A stretch of DNA of 64,000 nucleotides from Collinsella aerofaciens (GTDB lineage: Bacteria > Actinomycetota > Coriobacteriia > Coriobacteriales > Coriobacteriaceae), in assembly GCA_008671135.1 (NCBI GenBank), contig RQAP01000026.1, positions 1 through 64,000 on the forward strand. Direction: 5' to 3'. This document shows positions 15,324 to 24,236 of the stretch, in pieces (within the stretch, counting starts at the first letter, position 1; every line of letters begins with the position of its first letter). The position numbers were made by a program, and so were the translations under genes. The notes beneath the pieces are model-generated. The model did no database searches. It worked only from the letters and a program-made list of their open reading frames with translations, and was not told where the DNA came from.

Positions 15324-16121
15324 ATGGGTCTTGAGGGAATCAAGCTGATTGCATGCGATTTGGACGGCACGTTGCTGCATCCGGGGGAGCGCGAGCCGCG
15401 TTCCGAGGCCTTTGAGCTCATCGATGAACTGCATCGTCGCGGTATCGTGTTTATGCCGGCGAGCGGTCGTCAATATGCGAGCTTGCGCTATCTGTTTACC
15501 CCGGTGGCCGATGAGCTCGCCTATGTATGCGAGAACGGAGCCCTGGTGATGAGCGAGGGGCGTGCCGTTGTCAAGCGCTCCATGGAGCGTAGCCTTGCTA
15601 TGGATATCGCGAATGCCGTGGTTGCGTATCCCCATGCCGACGTGACCCTTTCGTGTGAGGAACACCTCTACACCATGAGCGGCAACGATGCGTTCGTCGA
15701 CCATTTGCGCTATGAGGTCCACTGCGATGTGGCGGTGGTCGACCGCCCCGAGGACATCGACGAGGACGTCATTAAGATTGCCTTCCAGACGCCCGAGGTG
15801 AATCAGCCGGCGGCCCTGGAGTATTTCGAGCACCTCTTTAGCGACCGTGTCGACGTGATGACGTCGGGAACCGAATGGACGGACTTTATCGGCTTTGATT
15901 CGGGTAAGGGTTCCGCGCTTGCCGATTACGGTCGTGCCCTGGGTATTTCGCCCGATGAGATGATGGCGTTTGGCGACAATGAGAACGATCGCGATATGCT
16001 CAACGTCGTGGGCCATCCCTATCTGATGGAGAGCTGCAACCCCACCATGCGCGACATCAACGACCGCGTCCGTTACGTGCGCACGGTCGAAGAAGAACTG
16101 CGCCGTCTGCTCGCCGAGTAG
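15324..16121 (+). CDS. Cof-type HAD-IIB sugar-phosphatase-like hydrolase
   Basis: A 265-residue HAD phosphatase. Motif I is LIACDLDGTLL, motif II lies in FMPASGRQ, motif III is the Lys of SGKGSALADYG, and motif IV is MAFGDNENDRDML. The large C2-type cap in the middle places it in the Cof subfamily, which act on small phosphorylated metabolites. ATG 15324 follows GGGGGGAAAG; the TTG at 15309 is inside that site. Confidence 0.9.
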   Translation: MGLEGIKLIACDLDGTLLHPGEREPRSEAFELIDELHRRGIVFMPASGRQYASLRYLFTPVADELAYVCENGALVMSEGRAVVKRSMERSLAMDIANAVVAYPHADVTLSCEEHLYTMSGNDAFVDHLRYEVHCDVAVVDRPEDIDEDVIKIAFQTPEVNQPAALEYFEHLFSDRVDVMTSGTEWTDFIGFDSGKGSALADYGRALGISPDEMMAFGDNENDRDMLNVVGHPYLMESCNPTMRDINDRVRYVRTVEEELRRLLAE

Positions 16122-16144
16122 GTTTTCACGACATACCTAGAAAT

Positions 16145-16525
16145 CTACCTACAGTCGGGGCAGAGACCCTCGAAGATGGTGTAGTGCGACGTGACGTGCC
16201 AGCCGATTTGCTCGGACGCCTTGGCGTCGAGCTGGGCATCGAAGGGGAGCGGTACGTCGATGACGCGGCTGCACGAGGTGCAGATGATATGCGCATGCGG
16301 CTCGATCGTGCGATCGAAGCGGCTGCCGCCCGGCGTCTTGATGGAGAGAATCTCGCCGGCGTCGGCCAAGAGATTGAGATTGCGGTAGACTGTACCGCGG
16401 CTGATTTTGTCATCCTGCGCGCGCACGACGTTGTAGATTTCGTCGGCGGTGGGATGGTTATAGCTTTGGCGCACGGCGTCAAGAACCAGCTTTCGCTGCC
16501 TGGTATTCCTTCTTTGCACCGCCAT
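16145..16525 (-). CDS. Fur-family metalloregulator (PerR-like)
   Basis: A 126-residue Fur-family repressor: an N-terminal winged helix (RNTRQRKLVLDAV...SRGTVYRNLNLLADAGEI) and a C-terminal dimer domain with a structural zinc site CTSC...CPDC. The regulatory site HAHIICTSC is typical, and overall length and motif spacing are closer to PerR than to Fur. It would sense peroxide or iron. ATG 16525 follows GAGGCGAGG. Confidence 0.9.
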   Translation of the reverse strand: MAVQRRNTRQRKLVLDAVRQSYNHPTADEIYNVVRAQDDKISRGTVYRNLNLLADAGEILSIKTPGGSRFDRTIEPHAHIICTSCSRVIDVPLPFDAQLDAKASEQIGWHVTSHYTIFEGLCPDCR

Positions 16526-16586
16526 GCGCCTCGCCTCTTTTCTATTAACGGTCGTAGGTAAATGATACCGTATTTAGCACACAATA

Positions 16587-16997
16587 CTAATAATGAGGAC
16601 TGAAACCGTCTTCATTGGCAAGTGGGACTCGGGCCTGGGCGTCTACGAGGCGAAAACGCGTTCCCATGCGCTCGTAGGAGGCATGAAGCGCCTCGAGATG
16701 AGATAGGATGTTTGCCGGAGCTCCCTGTATCTCCATCTCGACTGAGCCGTCTTCCATATTACGCACCCAGCCGGTGAGGGAGCGTGCCTGCGCGAGGTTG
16801 GTGGTGGTAAAGCGAAAACCAACGCCTTGGACTTGCCCCGCCCAGCGCAGGAAATAGCGCAGGGGAGTGTCTTGAGTGGCCTCGTCGCTTGCGAGCACAG
16901 TAAGTCTGCGGCGCAGCTCGAGCTCGACGTTTGATGGTTTTTGGGGTTCTCGACTGCCGCCGGTGACGCTGGAGAAGAACGTATCGAAGAGACCCAT
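16587..16997 (-). CDS. Acylphosphatase-domain protein
   Basis: A 136-residue protein whose C-terminal 90 residues form an acylphosphatase fold: FLRWAGQVQGVGFRFTTTNLA contains the catalytic Arg in GVGFR, and LTGWVRNMEDGSVEMEIQG contains the catalytic Asn. About 45 residues precede the domain. ATG 16997 is two bases after the stop of the upstream oxidoreductase gene, so the pair is an operon. It probably hydrolyses acyl phosphates. Confidence 0.88.
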   Translation of the reverse strand: MGLFDTFFSSVTGGSREPQKPSNVELELRRRLTVLASDEATQDTPLRYFLRWAGQVQGVGFRFTTTNLAQARSLTGWVRNMEDGSVEMEIQGAPANILSHLEALHASYERMGTRFRLVDAQARVPLANEDGFSPHY

Positions 16998-16999
16998 CG

Positions 17000-18106
17000 C
17001 TATGCCTGCTTGCCTGCGTCGGCCGGGAAGGTAATGCCGGCCTGCTGGCGCACGGCATCCATGATGCGCAGTGAGACGAGCGTGACATCGCGGTAGTGGC
17101 CAAGCTCGTGGCGTCCCGCCGGGGTCTCCCAAATCTCTTCCTTAACGTTATCGATGCCGCCGATGGCGGTGATAAAGTCTGTGAGTTCGTATTCCATAGT
17201 GTTGCTCGATTTGGGCAGGTCGAGCACGCGGCCGTTGTCTCCCTGTTCGCGCGGTGCCTCGGTCGCTGAGCCGCGTACGACATCGCCGCGATAGTCGATG
17301 CGGACGTTGCGGGGCGTGGACAGATGGTCGATCTGGATAGTGCCACGCTCCCCTTCGATCTGCGAGGGCAGCAGGTCATTCGTAATTTTGGAGTGCGCGA
17401 GCTCGACGGAGATGCGGCCTCCGCCATAGCTGGCGAGGATGGAACCGCAGCCGTCGATGGGGCCGTGCGTGAGCTGTCGCGTGGTGGGATCGAGCAGGGT
17501 AGTCATGCTCGTAAGGCCGGAGGGCATGCCGAAAATCTCGACCATGGGCTCGACGGCGTAGACGCCAATGTCCATGAGGGAACCCGATGCCATATTGCAG
17601 TCGAAGATATTGGTGGCGCGTCCCGCGAGAATCTCGTTGTAGCGCGAGGAATACTTGCCAAAGCGCAATGAGGCGCGGCGGATGGGGGCGATCTCGCCCA
17701 GGGCGTCCTCGATGGCGTGGAAGGCGGGATCGTGGAGGGGACGCATGGCCTCGAGGGCCACGACACCTGCTGCCTCGGCAGCGCGGAAGACTTCCAGCGC
17801 CTGCGCTTCGGTGGCGCAGAAGGGTTTCTCGACGATGACGTGCTTGCCACCGGCGATGCAGGCAAGGGCCTGCTCGTAGTGAAGTGCGTTAGGGCTGCCG
17901 ATATAGACGGCGTCGACGTCGACGGCTGCCGCAAGCTCATCGAGTGACGTAAAGTTTCGCTCGCCACCGCGCTCGGCGGTAAAGGCAGTACCGCGATTGG
18001 CGTCGCGTGAAAGCGTGCCCACAAACGCGGCTTGGTCGTTGGCGTTGACGACTTGGATAAAGTCGTCGGTGATCATGGATGTGCCGATGGTCGCGATGCG
18101 CAGCAT
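17000..18106 (-). CDS. Gfo/Idh/MocA-family oxidoreductase
   Basis: A 368-residue NAD(P)-dependent oxidoreductase. The N-terminal Rossmann start MLRIATIGTSMI, DVDAVYIGSPNALHYEQALA and the signature GGKHVIVEKPF (catalytic Lys in EKP) are conserved. The C-terminal domain has YAVEPMVEIFG. Substrate is likely a sugar, inositol or related compound but cannot be specified. ATG 18106 follows AAGGGGGACGT; the longer upstream frame is not family sequence. Confidence 0.87.
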   Translation of the reverse strand: MLRIATIGTSMITDDFIQVVNANDQAAFVGTLSRDANRGTAFTAERGGERNFTSLDELAAAVDVDAVYIGSPNALHYEQALACIAGGKHVIVEKPFCATEAQALEVFRAAEAAGVVALEAMRPLHDPAFHAIEDALGEIAPIRRASLRFGKYSSRYNEILAGRATNIFDCNMASGSLMDIGVYAVEPMVEIFGMPSGLTSMTTLLDPTTRQLTHGPIDGCGSILASYGGGRISVELAHSKITNDLLPSQIEGERGTIQIDHLSTPRNVRIDYRGDVVRGSATEAPREQGDNGRVLDLPKSSNTMEYELTDFITAIGGIDNVKEEIWETPAGRHELGHYRDVTLVSLRIMDAVRQQAGITFPADAGKQA

Positions 18107-18179
18107 ACGTCCCCCTTGCGTTGTTTGGTCTACAGGATGAGTGTAGCGCGTGGGGATATAAAGCTGCGCGAAAACGCTA

Positions 18180-18665
18180 TTACAGGTCGCTCTCGTTAAA
18201 GCCGGTGTCGATATAGAGGTTGCTGCCGTCGGCCGCCGTGGTTGCGAGCTCATCGCAGCGCTCGTTGAGCTCGTGGCCGGCGTGACCCTTAACCCAGATG
18301 AACTCAACCTTGTGCTTACTTTTGGCGGTGAGTAGGCGCTCCCACAGGTCGCGGTTCTTGACGGGCTGCTTGTTGGCGGTTTTCCATCCGCGCTTTTTCC
18401 AGCCGTCGATCCAGTGCTTGTTGAAGGCGTTGACGACGTACTGCGAATCGGAATGGACTTCGACCTCGCAGGGGCGGTTGAGCGCCTCGAGCGCCACGAT
18501 GACCGCCATGAGTTCCATACGGTTGTTGGTGGTCTTGGCGTAGCCGCGTGAAAGCTCGGAGGTGAAGGTCTTGCCGGCGGGGTTGGTGTATTTGAGTACG
18601 GCGCCGTAGCCGCCGCGTCCCGGATTTGATCGGGCCGAGCCGTCGGTATAGATGATGACCTTCAC
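18180..18665 (-). CDS. rnhA: Ribonuclease HI
   Basis: A 161-residue ribonuclease HI that cuts RNA in RNA-DNA hybrids. The four acidic catalytic residues are visible: Asp in IYTDGSARSNPG, Glu in NRMELMAV, Asp in VHSDSQYVV, and Asp in ERCDELA after the His of VKGHAGH. GTG 18665 follows GAAAGGAAGCCC. Confidence 0.95.
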   Translation of the reverse strand: MKVIIYTDGSARSNPGRGGYGAVLKYTNPAGKTFTSELSRGYAKTTNNRMELMAVIVALEALNRPCEVEVHSDSQYVVNAFNKHWIDGWKKRGWKTANKQPVKNRDLWERLLTAKSKHKVEFIWVKGHAGHELNERCDELATTAADGSNLYIDTGFNESDL

Positions 18666-18764
18666 GGGCTTCCTTTCGTTGGGTACGTTTCGTGTGAGTG
18701 ACCATTGTAGCGCCATGCCCGCCGGGGGCTAGCAATCTACGATTTCTACCCCGTCTTCCGACAG

Positions 18765-19667
18765 TTAGTTGGCATGGATGATGCGGTTGAGCTCGTCGAG
18801 GTATTGCTGCAAGAGGGGAGAGGGCTTGCGCTCGTCGTGCATGATATAGCCTACGTGCATCGTTGGGGCGTCTGCTAACGGGATCGATGCCATACCCCAT
18901 TGCATTTCATTGGAGAGGACACCGGTCGACAGGGTGTAGCCGTTCGACGTGATAAGTAAGTTGGTAAGTGTTCCGCGGTCCGAGATTCGTATGTTGCGGT
19001 CGCAAGGGATATAGCTAAAAGGTTCCTCGGCGTAATAGAAGGAGTTCGAGGTGCCTTGCTCAAAGCTGTAGCGCGTATATGGTGTGAGGTCGGCAAGGGA
19101 CAGCTGCGGGCGGCGGGCAAGCGGGTGGCGCTCGCTAACGAAGACGTGGACCGTCGCGTCGAATAGGGGATGGAAGCTCGCGCGCGCATCGGCAAAAGCC
19201 TTCTGCAGAACGCGGACGTTAAAGTCGTCCAGATAGAGGATGCCGATGTCGCTGCGAAACGCGCGGACGTCATCGATGATCTGCGATGTGGTGGTCTCGC
19301 GCATGATGAACTCGAACTTGCTGTCTCGGCAGCGCTCGACCACGTTGACAAAGGCCTCGACCGAAAAGGCGTAGTGCTGGGCGGAGATGGCGAGGCGGGC
19401 TTGCGGGGTGCCGCCGTCCTCGTAGCGCGCCTCGAGCATGTCGGCCTGCTCTACGACCTGGCGCGCATAGCCCAAAAGCTCGGTGCCGTCGTTGGTGAGT
19501 GCAACACCGCGGCTGGAGCGCGTAAAGATTTCGATATGAAGTTCCTGCTCCAGGCTTTTGACGGCATTGGAGATATTGGACTGTGCCGTATAGAGGCGCT
19601 GGGCTGCGGCGTTGATCGAACCGGACTCTGCCACGGCGATCAAAAAGCGAAGCTGTTGGAGGGTCAT
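18765..19667 (-). CDS. LysR-family transcriptional regulator
   Basis: A 300-residue LTTR. The N-terminal helix-turn-helix reads FLIAVAESGSINAAAQRLYTAQSNISNAVKSLE, followed by a linker helix and a periplasmic-binding-type effector domain. It is divergent from metY, so it is a plausible regulator of sulfur amino-acid genes, as CysB/MetR-type LTTRs are elsewhere; the effector is unknown. ATG 19667 follows AAAGGAC. A palindrome at 19688-19708 upstream may be its autoregulatory site. Confidence 0.9.
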   Translation of the reverse strand: MTLQQLRFLIAVAESGSINAAAQRLYTAQSNISNAVKSLEQELHIEIFTRSSRGVALTNDGTELLGYARQVVEQADMLEARYEDGGTPQARLAISAQHYAFSVEAFVNVVERCRDSKFEFIMRETTTSQIIDDVRAFRSDIGILYLDDFNVRVLQKAFADARASFHPLFDATVHVFVSERHPLARRPQLSLADLTPYTRYSFEQGTSNSFYYAEEPFSYIPCDRNIRISDRGTLTNLLITSNGYTLSTGVLSNEMQWGMASIPLADAPTMHVGYIMHDERKPSPLLQQYLDELNRIIHAN

Positions 19668-19687
19668 CGGCGCCCGTCCTTTCGAGT

Positions 19688-19708
19688 GTTATCTATAAAA
19701 CCGATAAC
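19688..19708. promoter_or_regulatory. Candidate LysR-type operator
   Basis: GTTATC and GATAAC flank a 9-nt centre, giving a T-N11-A style dyad about 20 bp upstream of the LysR start. The position is right for autorepression. Assignment is by context only. Confidence 0.4.
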
Positions 19709-19810
19709 AGGCTAGCGCTTTAAAGTGATTGACCGAGGAAAACAATGCTCGTACTATTCAAAACACACAAAGACGGTAGGTAATTAAGCCAACTACGGAA
19801 CCGGGATGCG

Positions 19811-19940
19811 AAAGGAGGCCCGCATATGAATTGCTTACCAAGACGAATGCCGGGCTCCTGTTTGCGCCCGTCGGCGTGATCAGGAGACAGCGACTCACTT
19901 CTCTTACTCTTATTACTTTTGTTCGATCAAGGAGATCATC
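19811..19940 (+). promoter_or_regulatory. Leader region of metY with alternative hairpins
   Basis: The leader can fold in two exclusive ways. Bases 19814-19825 (including the leader-peptide ribosome binding site) can pair with 19847-19858. Alternatively, 19855-19860 (CTCCTG) can pair with 19881-19886 (CAGGAG). Both use 19855-19858. This is the layout expected of a translation-dependent attenuator. No SAM riboswitch signature is seen. Confidence 0.45.
19826..19879 (+). CDS. Candidate 17-residue cysteine-containing leader peptide
   Basis: ATG 19826 follows AAAGGAGG by 7 nt, one of the best ribosome binding sites in the window. The frame encodes MNCLPRRMPGSCLRPSA and a TGA, with Cys at positions 3 and 12 and two Met. 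It lies 61 nt before metY, an enzyme of sulfur amino-acid synthesis. Cysteine-rich leader peptides controlling sulfur genes are known in actinobacteria. Ribosome stalling at the Cys codons could select between the alternative hairpins. Confidence 0.5.
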   Translation: MNCLPRRMPGSCLRPSA

Positions 19941-21251
19941 ATGAGCCAGTTTATCAACAACCCCGAGCACACCTTTGGTTTCGATACCCTGCAGCTGCAC
20001 GTTGGCCAGGAGAGCGCCGATCCTGCATCCGACTCCCGCGCCGTGCCTATCTACCAGACCACGAGCTATGTGTTCCGCAACTCCCAGCACGCCGCCGACC
20101 GCTTTGGTCTTGCCGACGCCGGTAACATCTACGGCCGTCTGACCAACTCCACCCAGGGCGTCTTCGAGGACCGTATCGCCGCCCTCGAGGGTGGCGTGGC
20201 AGGTCTTGCCGTCGCCTCCGGTGCTGCTGCCATCACCTATACCCTGCAGGCTCTTGCCCAGGCCGGTGACCACGTGGTGGCTCAGAAGACCATCTACGGT
20301 GGCTCCTACAACCTGCTGGAGCATACGCTCTCCCAGTTTGGCGTCGAGACCACGTTTGTCGATGCCCATAACCTTGAAGAGGTCGAGGGTGCCATCAAGG
20401 ACAACACCACGGTCATCTATCTCGAGACGCTCGGCAACCCCAACTCCGACATCCCCAACATCGACGCCATCTCCGAGATCGCCAAGAAGCACGGTCTGCC
20501 GGTTGTCGTCGACAACACCTTCGGCACCCCGTATCTGCTCCGTCCGCTGGAGCATGGTGCCAATATCGTCGTCCACTCCGCAACCAAGTTCATCGGCGGC
20601 CACGGCACCTCGCTGGGCGGTGTGATCGTCGACGGCGGTAACTTCGATTGGAAGGCGAGCGGAAAGTACGCCCAGATTGCTGAGCCCAACCCCTCCTACC
20701 ACGGTGTCTCGTTTGCCGAGGCTGCCGGTCCCGCCGCCTTTGCAACCTATGTCCGCGCTATCCTGCTGCGTGACGAGGGCGCTTGCATCAGTCCGTTCAA
20801 CGCCTGGGTCCTGCTCCAGGGCACCGAGACTCTGTCGCTGCGCGTTGACCGTCATGTCGAGAACACCAAGAAGGTCGTTGAGTTCCTGGCTGGTGACAGC
20901 CACGTCGCCAAGGTGAACCACCCGAGCCTGCCTGAGCACCCCGATCACGAGCTCTATCAGAAGTACTTCCCCCGTGGCGGTGCCTCGATCTTTACCTTTG
21001 AGATTAAGGGTGGCCAGGAGGCAGCTTGGAAGTTCATCGATCATCTGCAGGTGTTCTCGCTGCTCGCCAACGTGGCCGACGTCAAGTCGCTCGTCGTGCA
21101 CCCGGCTACCACCACGCACTCCCAGCTCTCTGCCGAGGAGCTCGCCGAGCAGAACATCACGCCCTCCACGATCCGTCTTTCCATCGGTACCGAGAACGCC
21201 GAGGATATCATTTGGGATCTGAAGCAGGCCTTCGCCGCGCTGGACGAGTAA
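19941..21251 (+). CDS. metY: O-acetylhomoserine sulfhydrylase
   Basis: A 436-residue PLP enzyme of the Cys/Met metabolism family. It makes homocysteine (or methionine) from O-acetylhomoserine and sulfide (or methanethiol). The PLP lysine is in VHSATKFIGGHGTSLGG. The opening FGFDTLQLHVGQ...RAVPIYQTTSYVF and the 430-residue length match MetY rather than the shorter MetB/MetC. ATG 19941 follows CAAGGAGATCATC. Confidence 0.94.
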   Translation: MSQFINNPEHTFGFDTLQLHVGQESADPASDSRAVPIYQTTSYVFRNSQHAADRFGLADAGNIYGRLTNSTQGVFEDRIAALEGGVAGLAVASGAAAITYTLQALAQAGDHVVAQKTIYGGSYNLLEHTLSQFGVETTFVDAHNLEEVEGAIKDNTTVIYLETLGNPNSDIPNIDAISEIAKKHGLPVVVDNTFGTPYLLRPLEHGANIVVHSATKFIGGHGTSLGGVIVDGGNFDWKASGKYAQIAEPNPSYHGVSFAEAAGPAAFATYVRAILLRDEGACISPFNAWVLLQGTETLSLRVDRHVENTKKVVEFLAGDSHVAKVNHPSLPEHPDHELYQKYFPRGGASIFTFEIKGGQEAAWKFIDHLQVFSLLANVADVKSLVVHPATTTHSQLSAEELAEQNITPSTIRLSIGTENAEDIIWDLKQAFAALDE

Positions 21252-21563
21252 GGCGACTTGTGCAAGGACCCCTTGCGACTCGATAGGTATAACTGCATAA
21301 AATGCCTGCTCAAGGCGCCTGTGCAAACAATGGTTGCACAGGCGCCTTATTTGCATAGAGAGGGTGCAAAAACAGGGTTTTTGACACGCTTTATGCATTC
21401 GAGTTGTGGAAAACTCCTGTTGAGAGGATGTGAGTTTTACGCAATTGACGTGCGCCTTTTAAGTAAAACCGCAGGTCGCGATTTGCTCGGGGTACTATGC
21501 AGCGCGATCGAATCACACGCAGCTCAAACGCAGCAAAAACGCACTACGGAGGTTTCCAGCTAC
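21252..21563. other. Intergenic region between metY and a secreted-protein gene
   Basis: This gap holds the metY terminator (21312-21348). The remainder likely carries a promoter and roughly 100-nt leader for the secreted-protein gene. A weak dyad GAGTTTTAC...AGTAAAAC occurs near 21431-21470. No gene or riboswitch is recognised. Confidence 0.5.
21312..21348 (+). terminator. Terminator after metY
   Basis: 21312-21326 pairs perfectly with 21334-21348 (15 bp) around a 7-nt loop, followed by ATTT. Confidence 0.85.
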
Positions 21564-22337
21564 ATGAGGATTGATTCACGAAAACCGAAAACCGCCGCCC
21601 TTTCCGCCGCTCTGACCGTGGCACTTTTGGCGGGCGCCGGTGCAACTGATGCCCACGCCGCAACACTGTCCGATACGGTTGGATCTACTCCGTCCGAGAC
21701 GACGCTGGTGCAGCCCGTTGACTATCGTGGCGATGGTTATGGTTCCATGCAGGAGTGGAACGCCTCGATGGAGGCCAAGCGCGATTCCCTGGAGATGCGC
21801 GCTCAGATCATCATGAATATGTATGGCGACTATGCCGCCGATGACGAGCGCGCTGTGCTGCAGGGTTGCATCGACGGTGCGGGTAGCCTGTTGACGATGG
21901 GGGAGGTCGACGCCAAGTCGACCGAGCTCGATGAGCTGCGCGCTGCGCTTGAGGATGCCAAGTGCGAAGCGCTCGAGGCTGCCGCCGAGGCGGAGGCTGC
22001 CGAGGCCGCCCAGGCTTCGTACTACAACGCCGGTTATACTCCGCCTTACGCGTCTGCCGCGTCCTACGCGAACGGATCGGGCCTGACGCGCTCTGCGGGT
22101 GTCAATAACTACAACGGGCGCCGCGAGACCTATTACAGCAGCAATGTGCTTTATCACTATCGCACGGGCGAATGGACTCAGGATTCTGAGGGCTTCTGGC
22201 GCGATTCCGACGGCTATTACGTTGTTGCCGCGGGCGATATGGCCCAGGGCTCGACCTTTACGGGCTCCAAGGGTGATTGCAAGGTCTATGACTCCGGCTG
22301 CGCTGCCGGAACCACCGACTACTACACCGGTTGGTAA
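21564..22337 (+). CDS. Secreted protein with Tyr/Gly-rich C-terminal domain
   Basis: A 257-residue exported protein. A Sec signal peptide (RKPKTAALSAALTVALLAGAGATDAHA) ends near residue 33. The middle (about 60-160) is acidic and helical, possibly coiled coil, ending in an Ala/Glu run. The C-terminal 60 residues (HYRTGEWTQDSEGFW...GCAAGTTDYYTGW) look like a conserved domain with two Cys that may form a disulfide; I believe it recurs in coriobacterial cell-surface proteins, but I cannot name it. ATG 21564 follows CGGAGG. Confidence 0.75.
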   Translation: MRIDSRKPKTAALSAALTVALLAGAGATDAHAATLSDTVGSTPSETTLVQPVDYRGDGYGSMQEWNASMEAKRDSLEMRAQIIMNMYGDYAADDERAVLQGCIDGAGSLLTMGEVDAKSTELDELRAALEDAKCEALEAAAEAEAAEAAQASYYNAGYTPPYASAASYANGSGLTRSAGVNNYNGRRETYYSSNVLYHYRTGEWTQDSEGFWRDSDGYYVVAAGDMAQGSTFTGSKGDCKVYDSGCAAGTTDYYTGW

Positions 22338-22526
22338 TCTGCCATAAGCAAAATAGGCACATGATGGGCGGGCGTCTTTACTGAGCTTTTAGGCAACGTA
22401 AAGCCGCCCGTTCTTTATGTGCGTTCGAGTTAACAGAGCCCTTACCGTGGCGGTACGCTGGGCGTATGGATGCGGGGCACACTAGTTCATGAGAAATAAG
22501 GTCTTTCTCGTGGAGGAAGTGGTCTT

Positions 22527-22733
22527 GTGAACGCTCGAGATATCGCCGTTGCCGCCATTGCATTGACGCTTGGTTGCCTTGGTCCTACGGCCGCGCTCGT
22601 CGCAGGTGTGCAGGGGTCTTGTGGGGCTGCCTCTATTGTGGTTGGCGCGCTGATCGCGGCCACGCTGCTGGGAAGCGCAGGCGTGGTTCTTTGCCGCGAC
22701 GATGAGGACGAGGTGCCGGGGTCGCAACGCTAA
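22527..22733 (+). CDS. Small two-helix membrane protein
   Basis: A 68-residue protein with two predicted membrane segments (about 7-27 and 33-55) and an acidic tail CRDDEDEVPGSQR. GTG 22527 follows GGAGGAAG. It has a terminator of its own after it. No family is recognised, and codon use looks host-like. Confidence 0.6.
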   Translation: MNARDIAVAAIALTLGCLGPTAALVAGVQGSCGAASIVVGALIAATLLGSAGVVLCRDDEDEVPGSQR

Positions 22734-22774
22734 CTGTTGTGAGATCGGCCGCCGGTCATAGACGAAGATGAAGG

Positions 22775-22809
22775 CCGCCGCAGGGGAAAGGTTCCCTTGC
22801 GGCGGTTTT
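22775..22809. terminator. Terminator between convergent genes
   Basis: 22775-22788 pairs with 22792-22805 in a perfect 14-bp GC-rich stem with a 3-nt loop, followed by TTTT on the plus strand. It can serve both the small membrane gene and the convergent reductase gene. Confidence 0.9.
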
Positions 22810-22842
22810 GCTGTTAAGGCTGTTGAATGCGGCGCGTCGGCG

Positions 22843-23757
22843 CTACCAGCTTTTCTCGATATCGCGGATGCGCCGATAGAGCCACTCGTTTTGCGGTGCC
22901 TGGATATCGTGTTTGGCTGCGAGGCGGCAGATGGTGCCCGCGAACTCATCAACCTCGGTTTTGCGCCTTGCGATGCGGTCTTGAGCCATCGAGGGCATAC
23001 CGGCGGGGTCGATTCCCTCGATGAGGTGCACCATTTGCGTCAGATCTGCCTCGGTCAGCTCAACGTCCTCGGCGTTGGCAACCGCAAGCGTCTCGCGCAT
23101 GGCGGAGACAAAACAGCGGCGCTGCTCGGAGCCCGGCTCCGTGGCGCTTCCGTAGGTCCCGCCGTAGGCCATGCAGGTCTGGTTGATGCCGTCGTTGAGC
23201 ATGAGTTTGGCCCACATGCGGTGCGCAATGTCGCTCTCGACGGTATGGGCGATGCCGCAGCGCGTATAGAGCTCGTCGATAGCGGCGACGGTCGCGGGGT
23301 CCGTACCGGCCGCCGCGCCAAAGCGGATCTCGCCCGCATTGGTAAAGGTGAGCGCGCCGTTGAGGAACACGGCGTCCATGCCCTGGCAGATACCAAGAAC
23401 GGTATGCTCCCAGCCAAAGCGTTCGGCAATCTTTTGCTCGCTCGTAATGCCGTTGCATAGCGAGGCGATGAGCGTGTTGGGTCCCACGACGCGCTCCATA
23501 GTCTTGAGTGCTTGGTCGAGACCGGTGGTCTTGACTGTCAGGATGACCAGATCGGCGGGCGTCGCCTCGCTGGCGCGGACGGACGTGAGATCGCAGGGCT
23601 TGCCGTTGACAGTGAGCGCATCGCCCGCGTGACGCTCAAAACGGGTGTCATCCATAACGTATTCGACGGCGTCATTGCCGAGGGCCCTGGCAATCATGCT
23701 GCCGTAGAGCAGGCCGACGCCGCCCTTGCCGATAAAAGCGACCTTGTTGATCTGCAT
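22843..23757 (-). CDS. 2-dehydropantoate 2-reductase-like protein (ApbA/PanE family)
   Basis: A 304-residue NADPH-dependent reductase. The Rossmann motif is KVAFIGKGGVGLLYGS, close to the family GxGxxG pattern but with a Lys insertion. LTVKTTGLDQAL and LCNGITSEQ are typical, and the C-terminal helical domain (HRMWAKLMLNDGINQTCMA) holds the catalytic Lys and Asn. It would reduce ketopantoate to pantoate for coenzyme A, though paralogues with other substrates exist. The start at 23757 is preceded by GGGGAG with 9-nt spacing; the ATG at 23766 is too close to it. Confidence 0.85.
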   Translation of the reverse strand: MQINKVAFIGKGGVGLLYGSMIARALGNDAVEYVMDDTRFERHAGDALTVNGKPCDLTSVRASEATPADLVILTVKTTGLDQALKTMERVVGPNTLIASLCNGITSEQKIAERFGWEHTVLGICQGMDAVFLNGALTFTNAGEIRFGAAAGTDPATVAAIDELYTRCGIAHTVESDIAHRMWAKLMLNDGINQTCMAYGGTYGSATEPGSEQRRCFVSAMRETLAVANAEDVELTEADLTQMVHLIEGIDPAGMPSMAQDRIARRKTEVDEFAGTICRLAAKHDIQAPQNEWLYRRIRDIEKSW

Positions 23758-23878
23758 GTGAATCATCTCCCCATGTAAAAGGCGCCCGCGTAAGGGGCGC
23801 CTGATGGATTGTATGCTGCCAGGGTGATTGGTGGGTGCGCGGGGCGGCTGTTATAAAAAAGAAACGTTTGCCTGGACG

Positions 23879-24073
23879 CTACGCTGCAGGGCAGACCGCA
23901 AAAACGCGTGCGGGATATCCAACACCATCACGGACCTTAGGGAAGGTGCAGAAGATGACGGCGCCTGTGGCGGGAAGCTCGTCCAGATGGTCCATGGCCT
24001 CGATCTGATAGCGGTCGACCGAGAGGATGTACTGCTCGCCGGGGTAGGGGTAGGCATCCTCGCGCGTGGTCAC
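23879..24073 (-). CDS. Small hypothetical protein
   Basis: A 64-residue protein opening MTTREDAYPYPGEQYILSVDRYQIEAM. GTG 24073 follows AAAGGAGGCGAGC, a strong site that makes the gene credible despite its size. No membrane segment or motif is recognised. It is divergent from the aldo-keto reductase gene. Confidence 0.6.
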   Translation of the reverse strand: MTTREDAYPYPGEQYILSVDRYQIEAMDHLDELPATGAVIFCTFPKVRDGVGYPARVFAVCPAA

Positions 24074-24236
24074 GCTCGCCTCCTTTCATCGGGCTTTTTG
24101 CTGATGTTAAAGCGGTGCCGTGACGGCTCGATTTCTGCTGCGTTACGATACGTTCTCGATTGCGATTCCACGATGTTTCGGCTGCGTGACCATTGTGTTT
24201 CGCCTTGCCGGGGCGCTGATGGCGAAGGGAGGGGCC

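Noticed and set aside
19758..19940. SAM riboswitch before metY
   Set aside because: The conserved SAM-I sequence blocks are absent; a leader peptide with alternative hairpins explains the region better.
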